A stretch of DNA of 44,914 nt from Candidatus Eiseniibacteriota bacterium (GTDB lineage Bacteria; Joyebacterota; Joyebacteria; Joyebacterales; Joyebacteraceae): contig JAUWLR010000005.1 in NCBI GenBank assembly GCA_030613615.1, forward strand, positions 1 through 44,914. The letters run 5' to 3'. The stretch's first letter is position 1. The number at the start of each line of letters is the position of its first letter. Positions 21,600 to 32,929 of the stretch are shown one piece after another. Below the pieces are notes generated by a model, which saw only the letters and a list, made by a program, of their open reading frames with translations, was not told the DNA's origin and made no database searches. The translations under genes were made by a program, and so were the position numbers.

Positions 21600-22438
21600 A
21601 GCTCTCTTCGGTTGTCGTGGCGGCGGTGATCCTGCTTGCGGCCGGGCCAGTAGCTTCCGGTGCGCTCCCGGCCGGTGGTGGAACGCCCGCCGGGTGGGGC
21701 GCCGATGCGCGGGCGTGCTCCGTCGCGCCGGAGCTCGCTCTCATCTCGTCGCTCGACGCCCGTGATGAGTTGCTTGAGGCGGGTGCGGGGGGAGCGGAGA
21801 CGGAGGCCATCGGGCACGACCCCACGCTGATGTTCCTTGCTTCGTTAGCCGTCCCGGGTTCGGGGCAGCTCGTCCAGGGCAAGAAACGGGGATACCTGTT
21901 CCTGGCGGCTGAGGTCGCGCTGTGGGGCGGGTTCTACATGCTCGAGAGCAAGGGAACGGATGATCGTGACAGGTACGAGACCTTCGCCGACGACCACTGG
22001 GACTTCGAGGCCTACGCCGCCTGGTACGCTGCGACGTGCGTCGACTGTCCGACCTGCGACGAGTATCTGTGCCGCCCGCTTGCCGAGTACGGCACGCAGG
22101 AGTACTACGAGGACATCGGCAAGTACGCGACCTACTGGCGATGGTGGTTCGAGGACGGCGATGAGACCTACATCAACTGGGACGAGTACAGTGACAACGA
22201 CGTGGCGTCCCGGGACACGTACTACGACATGCGCGGCGACAGCAACCGGCACCTGAGGCAGGCGCGCTACGCCATGATGGCCGCGCTTCTCAATCACGTG
22301 GCGGCGGCGGTGGACGCGTTCCTGACGGCGCGAGGCGGCGCGTTGCCCCCGACCGACTCGGTTGGTGATCTAGGGCTAGAGTTCGGCGTAGCCGACGGCG
22401 GTGACGGGCTCCGCTGCGCGCTCACGGCGAGGTACTGA
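21596..22438 (+). CDS. envelope protein, DUF5683-like, paralogue A
   Basis: A 280-residue protein with a signal peptide (about 1-24). A hydrophobic block at about 75-115 begins with LASLAVPGSGQLVQGKKRGYLFLA, a 'PGxGQ...G...G' pattern I associate with DUF5683-type membrane proteins. A middle region rich in Tyr, Trp and Asp (130-215) contains four nearby Cys (CVDCPTCDEYLC). The protein ends in the aromatic residue Y (LTARY). The start is the ATG of repeat copy 3. It shares layout with the next gene and is probably its paralogue. The stop overlaps the next start (TGATG). Function is unknown; the surroundings suggest a role with the surface-sorting genes. Confidence 0.8.
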   Translation: MKLSSVVVAAVILLAAGPVASGALPAGGGTPAGWGADARACSVAPELALISSLDARDELLEAGAGGAETEAIGHDPTLMFLASLAVPGSGQLVQGKKRGYLFLAAEVALWGGFYMLESKGTDDRDRYETFADDHWDFEAYAAWYAATCVDCPTCDEYLCRPLAEYGTQEYYEDIGKYATYWRWWFEDGDETYINWDEYSDNDVASRDTYYDMRGDSNRHLRQARYAMMAALLNHVAAAVDAFLTARGGALPPTDSVGDLGLEFGVADGGDGLRCALTARY

Positions 22439-23283
22439 TGAAGAATCGAACGACAGTCTCGATCTCCCTGCTGGTGTTCGTGGTCCTCCTTCCGGTGGCG
22501 GTCGCCGCGGACGAGGGTGTACCGCTCAGCCTCTCGTGGGAGGCGGGATACGTCGGTGCCTGTCTTGCGGAGTCGGGCCTGTCTTTGTCGGATGAGACGC
22601 CGCTGGCGGCGCTGGAGGCGAGACCCTCGTCCGGTGTGTCCTACGGCGGTGGCCCGGACACGAAGAACCCCATGGTCGCGCTTCTTCTGTCGTGCGTCGT
22701 GCCCGGCTGGGGAGAGATCTACGTGGGCGAGACGACCCGCGGGCGCTGGTTCATGGCGGCCGAGGCGACCATTTGGGCGGGATATGGCGCGTTCCGGATT
22801 CAGGAGGGGATGCGAGAGGACGACTACAGGGAATACGCCCAGATCTTCGCGGGAACTGCCGCGGGGGCCAACTCCAGCTATCTCAGTGACATGAGCGGCT
22901 ATATTCGTAGCGAGGGAGACGACAGCTACAACGAGTCGATCCGCCGGGAGGCGAGGAGCCTCTTCCCGGACGACCTCGAGGCGCAGGCGGCGTACCTCGC
23001 GGAGAACGGGTATTACGGCGACCTCTCGTGGGATTGGGGCACCAGGGACCGTTTCTACGAGTACCGGGAGCTCCGGCGGATCGCTTCGCAGTCGGAGAGG
23101 AACGCCTTCTACGCGACGGGCCTGGCGGTCCTCAATCGGGTCCTTTCCGCGGTCGACAGCGCGTGGATGGCCAGGCGGCACAACGCCGGCGTTCTCGGCG
23201 AACCCAGCGCACGTTTCTCCGTGGTTCCGCAGATCTCTGGCGGCGAGGTCGGCGCCAGAGCGACGCTCGAAATGTCGTTCTGA
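22438..23283 (+). CDS. envelope protein, DUF5683-like, paralogue B
   Basis: A 281-residue protein with a signal peptide (about 1-24) and the same plan as its upstream neighbour: a hydrophobic block at about 76-120 (NPMVALLLSCVVPGWGEIYVGETTRGRWFMAAEATIWAGY by parts), then a Tyr/Asp-rich helical region and a matching late segment (FYATGLAVLNRVLSAVDSAWMARR here, ARYAMMAALLNHVAAAVDAF in paralogue A). It ends in F (LEMSF). Similarity outside the hydrophobic block and late segment is low, so the duplication is old. It is translationally coupled to paralogue A. It is not identified beyond this resemblance. Confidence 0.8.
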   Translation: MKNRTTVSISLLVFVVLLPVAVAADEGVPLSLSWEAGYVGACLAESGLSLSDETPLAALEARPSSGVSYGGGPDTKNPMVALLLSCVVPGWGEIYVGETTRGRWFMAAEATIWAGYGAFRIQEGMREDDYREYAQIFAGTAAGANSSYLSDMSGYIRSEGDDSYNESIRREARSLFPDDLEAQAAYLAENGYYGDLSWDWGTRDRFYEYRELRRIASQSERNAFYATGLAVLNRVLSAVDSAWMARRHNAGVLGEPSARFSVVPQISGGEVGARATLEMSF

Positions 23284-23347
23284 CGCTCGCGTTTCCCTTC
23301 GGTGTGCGCCGCTCCCCAGTGACCCATCCCTGATGGAGACAACCACT

Positions 23348-24346
23348 ATGTGCGTCGACTGGAGAAGTCGTTTTCGGCGACCGCCGCTGACGGCGGTCCA
23401 CGTCGTGACGGCGATGCTGGCCGCCGTGGCCGTCACCGCGGCGCTCCCGGCGCGTGCGAGCGATGCGGCCGTGCCGCGTCCGGTGCACTCATCGGGGCGC
23501 GCGCGTGTCGTAAGGGGGCTCCTCGTGCTCGACGAGCTGCCGGGCACGGGCGAGCTGGGCATGAGGTCGCCTGAGGCAGTGGCCATGGACCACAGGGGGA
23601 ACGTGGTCATCGCGGACACCGGCAACCACAGAGTGCTCGTCGTCGGGCGTGACGGAACGCTCCTTCAGGAATTCGGAGGCTACGGTTGGGACGCGGAGCA
23701 GCTGGACACGCCAAGCGATGTCTGCATCTACCGGGGCTTCTACACCTACGTGCTCGATGAGGGCAACCGCCGGGTGGCTCGCTATGACGTTGAGGGCAAC
23801 TACATTGACCTGGTGATCACGGAGGACGAGGCAGGGAGTCCCGTGTCCATCGCGGTCGTGAAGGCCGGAGGACTCCTCCTGGTCGATACCGACACCCGGT
23901 CCGTGCTGTCCTTTTCGCAGTTCGACGAGGCGCTTGAGCCCGTGGGGTGGTTCGGCGTGGACGAAGGAGGACTCCTCGCGCCCAGCGACGTTGCAGCCGG
24001 CCCCTCGAGGGAGGTCGCGGTGGCCGACCGCGGCCGGTTCTCCGTCGAGGTCTTCGACGAGTTCGGCGCCCCTCTCTACTCACTCTCGGCTCCCGACACG
24101 CTCGAACCCCGGGACGTCGCATTCGACGCGCACGGCAACGTCCTCGTGGTCGACGCGCGGCACAACCGCGTGCTGGCGTTCCCCGCCGGCGGGGGTCCTC
24201 ACACGACGTCGCTCCCGGGCGACACGAGCTTTCGCTTCACCGCCATTGCACTGGGTCCCGTGGGCGAGCTGGCAGCGCTTGACGGCGAGACCGGGCGCGT
24301 GCGGCTGATCGAGATTATCTATGACGCCGATGCCCCAGGACGCTAG
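23348..24346 (+). CDS. secreted NHL-repeat beta-propeller protein
   Basis: About 332 residues with a twin-arginine-free signal/anchor region (hydrophobic about 17-38, ending ALPARAS). The body has several NHL-type repeats: SPEAVAMDHRGNVVIADTGNHRVLVV, TPSDVCIYRGFYTYVLDEGNRRVARY, PRDVAFDAHGNVLVVDARHNRVLAF and weaker ones, enough for a six-bladed propeller. NHL propellers generally act as binding platforms. I prefer the ATG at 23348, with GGAGA 8 bases ahead, over an ATG at 23333 lacking such a site. Its 3' end overlaps the next gene by 26 bases, so the two products may work together at the envelope. Confidence 0.8.
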   Translation: MCVDWRSRFRRPPLTAVHVVTAMLAAVAVTAALPARASDAAVPRPVHSSGRARVVRGLLVLDELPGTGELGMRSPEAVAMDHRGNVVIADTGNHRVLVVGRDGTLLQEFGGYGWDAEQLDTPSDVCIYRGFYTYVLDEGNRRVARYDVEGNYIDLVITEDEAGSPVSIAVVKAGGLLLVDTDTRSVLSFSQFDEALEPVGWFGVDEGGLLAPSDVAAGPSREVAVADRGRFSVEVFDEFGAPLYSLSAPDTLEPRDVAFDAHGNVLVVDARHNRVLAFPAGGGPHTTSLPGDTSFRFTAIALGPVGELAALDGETGRVRLIEIIYDADAPGR

Positions 24347-27300
24347 GGTTCGCTCCGGCGTACCGCGTGCCGCGCGCCCTGTCCGCGGCGTATCGCCCAG
24401 GCCGTGGCGTGTGAGTTCCGCGGGCGCGGTCCTCGCTGTACTGCTCGTCCTGTTCCTGCTCACGCCGGCGTCACACGCGGGTTCCATCGTCCGAAGAGGG
24501 GGGCGCCGCGAGCTGTCGGTTCAGCCCGCCGACGCCATGGCCGGAGTCGAGCTGCCCGACATGTTCCTCATCGCGGGCAGCGACAGCGTCCGGGTCGACG
24601 GCGAGGCCCTCACGCGCGGCGTCGACTACGAGATCGACTACGATCTCGGGACCGTCGCTGTCATCTCCGCGATCCCAGACGACGGTGTTGTGACCATCAC
24701 CTACCGCTTCATCCCCTTGAACCTGAAGAAGATCCACCGTCGTGCCGTCCTCGAGTCCCTGTCCGTGCTGCCCCCGGGTTTCGCGGAAGACGCCCAGTTG
24801 CTCGAGCGCCCGGACGAGTCTGAGGTCCCGCCTCCGCCCTCGCACGGGCTCACCATCGGCGGGGCCAAGACATTCGGCATCACCGTAGGCTCGAACCGTG
24901 ACGCGAGCCTCGAGCAGTCGCTCCGCATGAACATCACGGGGCGCGTGACGCGCGATGTGTCGGTGGCCGCCTACCTGTCCGATCAGAACACGCGGCTGGC
25001 GCCCGAGGGAGACACGGAGGAACTCCGGGCCCTCGACAAGGTGCTGATCGAGATAGAGGGAGAGAACGTTTCGGCCACCATGGGCGACTACGTGCTCGGG
25101 ATCGAGGGGGGGCCTCTCGCAGACTTCCGCAGGGACGCGACGGGGGCGATGCTGAGTGCCTCTCGCGGCCGCGCCGACATCATGCTCGCCGGGGCGCGCA
25201 CGGCGGGTCAGTTCAGAACGCTGACGTTCCTCGGTGTGGACGGGAAGCAGGGCGCTTACTTGCTCACCGACGAGTCGGGCGGGACGGGCGTTTCCGTTGT
25301 TGCGGGCAGTGAGCGCGTGTGGGTCGACGGAGTCAAGATGGCGCGAGGGCGTGACAACGACTACGTGATCGACTACGCCGGAGGGGCGATCGAGTTCACG
25401 GAGCACCGGCCCATCGTCCGCGAGAACGAGATCACGGTGGACTACGAGTTCAGTTCCGGCGACTACCAACGCGACACCTACGCCGGCAGGGTCTCTCTGA
25501 GGAACGCGGGCGGTTCGGCTCTGGCCGGCCTCTCGTTCTTCCGCGAACTGGACGACACGGGCGCGTCCGCGTCCGCCTCGTTCTCGGCCAAGGAGCTCGC
25601 GGTGCTTGAGGCCGCCGGGGACAACAGGGAGTTGGCGCATGACGACGGCGTCGACTCGGTAGGTGTCGGCCACGGTGACTACAACTTCGTCGAAACTGAC
25701 ACGGCCAGTTTCTTCAGTTACGCGGACCCCCCCGGCTCCGGCAGCTACAACCTCCACTTCGAGCGAGAAGGTGGGGGAGACTACATCTACGACTACGTCA
25801 CCGGGCACTACATCTACGTCGGTGACGGAGAGGGTGACTACAACCTCGGCAGGTATCTGCCCATGCCGATGGACCACGGGCTCGCCGTGGCCGACGGGCG
25901 GCTTGATCTCGGGCGCGGAGGGTACGTGGAGGCGTCGGGGGCCGTCTCGGACTTCGACCGCAACACATACTCCACACTGGACGCCGACGACAACCTGGGG
26001 AACGCGCAGGTGCTTTCGGCAGCGCTGCCTGCGATCGACGTCGGCGCGCTCGACGGGGCGAAACTCGGGTTCTCGCTCGATGCGCGGCGCGTCTCTGGCG
26101 GGTTCCAGGGTGTCGGCCGGTTTCGCGAGCTGGGCTACGAGGAGCGTTGGGAGCTTCAGGGACTTGCTATTCCCAACGGGGAGGCGCTGCTCGAGGGCGC
26201 GTCCTCGCTGCTGCTGGGTGGCGGAGGACGTGTGGAGCTGTCGCACGCGTACCTGGAGCGGGACGATGTGCTCGAGTCGACGAAGACGGAATTCGCCGCC
26301 GAAGGGCGCCCCACGGAGGGCGGGAGACTCTGGGGTGCGGGACGATTCGTGAAGTCGCGCTGGACCGGCGCCGGGGCCGAGGTCGACCGGGAGCGCACGT
26401 TCTATCGCGGAGGTTTCGAACAGAAGGTGGGCCCCGTGCGGCCGGGGGTTTCCTACGCTCACGACGAGCGCGCGGAGGGAGACCAGGGCGAGCGGTACGA
26501 CGAGTACGGCGCATCCCTGGGAAGCGCGCAGTCGGGGCTCGTCTCCTTCGGGGCGTCGTACGCCCGCCGTCTGACCGACAGGACGGACGGTTCGGGATGG
26601 GTGAGGGCGTCCAGCACGCAGACGCAGGAATACAGCCTGGGTGCGACCCGGTGGGAGAAGCTTCGCTTCGAGGGCAGCGTCCTGCGCCGCGAAGTCCAGT
26701 TCGAGGAGGGCTTCCTGGACCCCACGTCCCGGTACGATCTCGCCAGCGCCAGGCTCGACCACACGTCACTCGGTGGTGGCCTGACAGGACAGGTCCGTTA
26801 CTCCGTCACGGCGACAGAGGTGGAGGAGAAGCAGAAGTTCGTTACCATGGATGACGGCGTCGAGATAATCCGGATCGTCAGGACCGGACAGTACCTGCCC
26901 GTGACCAGCATCGAAGCCAGCACCAAATGGAAGCTCGGCCCCGCCGCCCGCGGTCGCGGCGGGCGGTCGATGCCGGAGCCGACCCCGCTCGGACGATTCC
27001 TCTCCAGGCTGACGGTGACGAGCGATCTGAAGCTCCGCGAGATGACGACGACGGACGCGAAGCAGAAGCTCTACCTGCTGGATCCGGCCGTCATTATGGG
27101 CGATGACACGGTTCGCGGTGAGATATCCGGTCGTCACGTGGCGCGCTACCTGTCCTCGGGCAGTTCTCTCTCTCTCCGCCTCTCGTTCCACACGAGGGAT
27201 GTCCTCGACAGGAGCTACTCGAACGAGAGCACGAAGAGGAAGGAGCGCTCGGGGACCGCCGATGTCAAGCTGACGCGGACCGGCGGTATTACCTACCGGC

Positions 27301-27752
27301 TCCAGATCGACGCCGGGAGGCGAGAGGTGCACTCCCAGGCAGGCGACAGCTACGACATCGATGAGCGTTCTCTTCTGGGTGAGGCGGGCTTCAGGAAGCT
27401 CGGTGGTCTGGAGACGAAGCTGACGGCCTCGGTGGGGCGGCAGGACGAGGCGCTCGCGGCCGTAGGCGTCACCGTGCTCAAGGTCACGCCGAGCGCGACG
27501 TACAGACTCGCGGGGCGAGGCGCCCTCTCTGCGTCGCTGACCGGCATCAACGTCGAGGCGTCCGGCGGCTCGCTGGCCGCCCATCCCTATCTGGCGGAGG
27601 GGCGCCGCACCGGGCGGAGTGCGAACTGGCGGCTCGCCGGCGACTACAGGTTCAACCGGTTCATCACGGGCTCGCTGTCTTACCACGGGGAGGCGAGGCC
27701 GGGCGGGGACCCGCTCCACACGTTGGACTTCCGGGTCAACGCGTTCTTCTAG
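24321..27752 (+). CDS. large predicted outer-membrane barrel protein with repeated DYxIDY motif
   Basis: A 1143-residue exported protein. The N-terminus is basic with a hydrophobic segment (about 34-51) ending SHAG. A motif VDG...RG-DY-IDY...G occurs twice, near 90-110 (VDGEALTRGVDYEIDYDLG) and near 333-355 (VDGVKMARGRDNDYVIDYAGG), each followed by a beta strand. Between them is a block (LRMNITGRVTRDVSVAAYLS, then PEGDTEELRALDKV) that I recall from large outer-membrane proteins of FCB bacteria. The last two thirds are alternating beta strands, ending in RVNAFF. The VDG/DYxIDY pattern recalls parts of SprA, the type IX translocon, but SprA is about twice as long. The function is unassigned. 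The alternative start at 24330 gives nearly the same protein. Confidence 0.75.
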   Translation: MTPMPQDARVRSGVPRAARPVRGVSPRPWRVSSAGAVLAVLLVLFLLTPASHAGSIVRRGGRRELSVQPADAMAGVELPDMFLIAGSDSVRVDGEALTRGVDYEIDYDLGTVAVISAIPDDGVVTITYRFIPLNLKKIHRRAVLESLSVLPPGFAEDAQLLERPDESEVPPPPSHGLTIGGAKTFGITVGSNRDASLEQSLRMNITGRVTRDVSVAAYLSDQNTRLAPEGDTEELRALDKVLIEIEGENVSATMGDYVLGIEGGPLADFRRDATGAMLSASRGRADIMLAGARTAGQFRTLTFLGVDGKQGAYLLTDESGGTGVSVVAGSERVWVDGVKMARGRDNDYVIDYAGGAIEFTEHRPIVRENEITVDYEFSSGDYQRDTYAGRVSLRNAGGSALAGLSFFRELDDTGASASASFSAKELAVLEAAGDNRELAHDDGVDSVGVGHGDYNFVETDTASFFSYADPPGSGSYNLHFEREGGGDYIYDYVTGHYIYVGDGEGDYNLGRYLPMPMDHGLAVADGRLDLGRGGYVEASGAVSDFDRNTYSTLDADDNLGNAQVLSAALPAIDVGALDGAKLGFSLDARRVSGGFQGVGRFRELGYEERWELQGLAIPNGEALLEGASSLLLGGGGRVELSHAYLERDDVLESTKTEFAAEGRPTEGGRLWGAGRFVKSRWTGAGAEVDRERTFYRGGFEQKVGPVRPGVSYAHDERAEGDQGERYDEYGASLGSAQSGLVSFGASYARRLTDRTDGSGWVRASSTQTQEYSLGATRWEKLRFEGSVLRREVQFEEGFLDPTSRYDLASARLDHTSLGGGLTGQVRYSVTATEVEEKQKFVTMDDGVEIIRIVRTGQYLPVTSIEASTKWKLGPAARGRGGRSMPEPTPLGRFLSRLTVTSDLKLREMTTTDAKQKLYLLDPAVIMGDDTVRGEISGRHVARYLSSGSSLSLRLSFHTRDVLDRSYSNESTKRKERSGTADVKLTRTGGITYRLQIDAGRREVHSQAGDSYDIDERSLLGEAGFRKLGGLETKLTASVGRQDEALAAVGVTVLKVTPSATYRLAGRGALSASLTGINVEASGGSLAAHPYLAEGRRTGRSANWRLAGDYRFNRFITGSLSYHGEARPGGDPLHTLDFRVNAFF

Positions 27753-27770
27753 AAGGAGGCGGCAGGTACG

Positions 27771-31638
<3,868 letters not shown>

Positions 31639-31639
31639 C

Positions 31640-32929
31640 ATGCTTACGATGGAAGAGGCCCGACAGGGCAGGGCCACGGAGGCACTGGCCGCCGTGGCCA
31701 GCGACGAGAACATCGCGGTCGAGGACCTGGTGGCGCTGGTCGCCTCCGGGAAGGCGGCGATTCTACTGAACAACCGAAGCACGCGAAGACCAATGGGGTT
31801 GGGGCCGGGCCTGAGGACGAAGGTCAACGCGAATCTCGGGACGTCTTCTGACGCCTCCAGCCTGGACGAAGAACTCGAGAAAGTGGATGCGGCCATTGCC
31901 GCGGGCGCGGACGCGATCATGGACCTCTCGACGGGCGGCGATCTGGACACCATCCGGCGTGCGGTCCTTGAGCGTTCCACCGTTCCTGTCGGCAGCGTTC
32001 CCCTCTACCAGGCGGCGGTGCGTGCCAGGACGCAGGGTTCGGGCATGGTGCACATGACGGCCGACGACATGCTCGGAGCGGTGGAGGATCACGCCCGCGA
32101 CGGTATGGACTTCGTCACGGTGCACTGCGGCGTGACGCGCGAGGTCGCGGAGCACTGCAGACGCGCGCGGAGACTGGCCGACGTGGTCAGCCGGGGAGGG
32201 GCGTTTCTGATGGAGTGGATGTCCTACAACGGGCAGGAGAACCCGCTCTACGAGCGCTACGACGATCTACTGGACATCGCGCGCGAGTACGACGTCACGC
32301 TGAGTCTGGGTGACGGCCTGAGACCGGGCGCCCTGGCGGACGCCAACGACACCGCACAGATCGCGGAGCTCACGGTCATCGCCGAGCTCGTGGCGCGGGC
32401 GAGGGAGCGTGACGTTCAGGCGATCGTCGAGGGCCCGGGGCACGTGCCGCTGCATCTCGTTGCGTCCTCCGTCGAGCTCGAGAAGTCCCTGTGCGACGGG
32501 GCCCCGTTCTACGTTCTTGGTCCCATCGTGACCGACGTCGCCCCGGGCTACGACCACATCGCGGCGTCTATCGGCGGCGCCGTCGCGGCGGCCGCGGGTG
32601 CGGACTTCCTTTGCTACGTGACCCCCGCGGAACACCTGAGGCTCCCCGACGTCGACGACGTCCGCGAGGGCGTGTACGCGCTCAGGCTGGCCGCTCACGC
32701 CGGGGACATCGCCAAGGACATCAACGGCGCGCGCGACTGGGACGACGAGCTCTCGACAGCGCGCAAGGCGCTCCAGTGGGACCGGGTGATCGACCTGTCT
32801 CTCAATAGCGACAAGGCGAGGGCCTTCCGCGATGCATCTTCCCCCGCGGATGAGGAACTCTGCACCATGTGCGGTGAGTTCTGTGCCGTCAGGAAGATGA
32901 CCAACGTCCGGGAGGGAGAGGGCGAATGA
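31640..32929 (+). CDS. thiC: phosphomethylpyrimidine synthase ThiC or a ThiC paralogue
   Basis: A 429-residue ThiC-family radical-SAM protein of the short anaerobe/archaeal form (aerobic ThiC is about 600). ThiC rearranges aminoimidazole ribotide to the thiamine pyrimidine. Seen: NNRSTRRPMGLGPGLRTKVNANLGTS in parts, GADAIMDLSTGGDL, FVTVHCGVT, SLGDGLRPG, EGPGHVPLH and GPIVTDVAPGYDHI. The C-terminal cluster cysteines are Cys408, Cys411 and Cys415 (CTMCGEFC), spaced C-x2-C-x3-C, while the usual motif is C-x2-C-x4-C. No other thiamine genes are nearby, so a BzaF-type benzimidazole synthase is an alternative. AAAGG lies 7 bases ahead of the ATG. The stop overlaps the next start as ATGA. Confidence 0.88.
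   Translation: MLTMEEARQGRATEALAAVASDENIAVEDLVALVASGKAAILLNNRSTRRPMGLGPGLRTKVNANLGTSSDASSLDEELEKVDAAIAAGADAIMDLSTGGDLDTIRRAVLERSTVPVGSVPLYQAAVRARTQGSGMVHMTADDMLGAVEDHARDGMDFVTVHCGVTREVAEHCRRARRLADVVSRGGAFLMEWMSYNGQENPLYERYDDLLDIAREYDVTLSLGDGLRPGALADANDTAQIAELTVIAELVARARERDVQAIVEGPGHVPLHLVASSVELEKSLCDGAPFYVLGPIVTDVAPGYDHIAASIGGAVAAAAGADFLCYVTPAEHLRLPDVDDVREGVYALRLAAHAGDIAKDINGARDWDDELSTARKALQWDRVIDLSLNSDKARAFRDASSPADEELCTMCGEFCAVRKMTNVREGEGE

Larger units (their letters stand above)
21547..21606 (+). repeat. 20-bp unit repeated three times over a translation start
   Basis: Three tandem copies start at 21547, 21567 and 21587. Copies 1 and 2 differ at one base (21575). Copy 3 diverges in its last bases and merges into the gene. 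Each copy carries ATGAAG preceded by GGTGCG. Because 20 is one less than 21, each copy shifts the frame by -1. The array begins immediately after the stop codon of the M6 peptidase gene. Confidence 0.9.
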
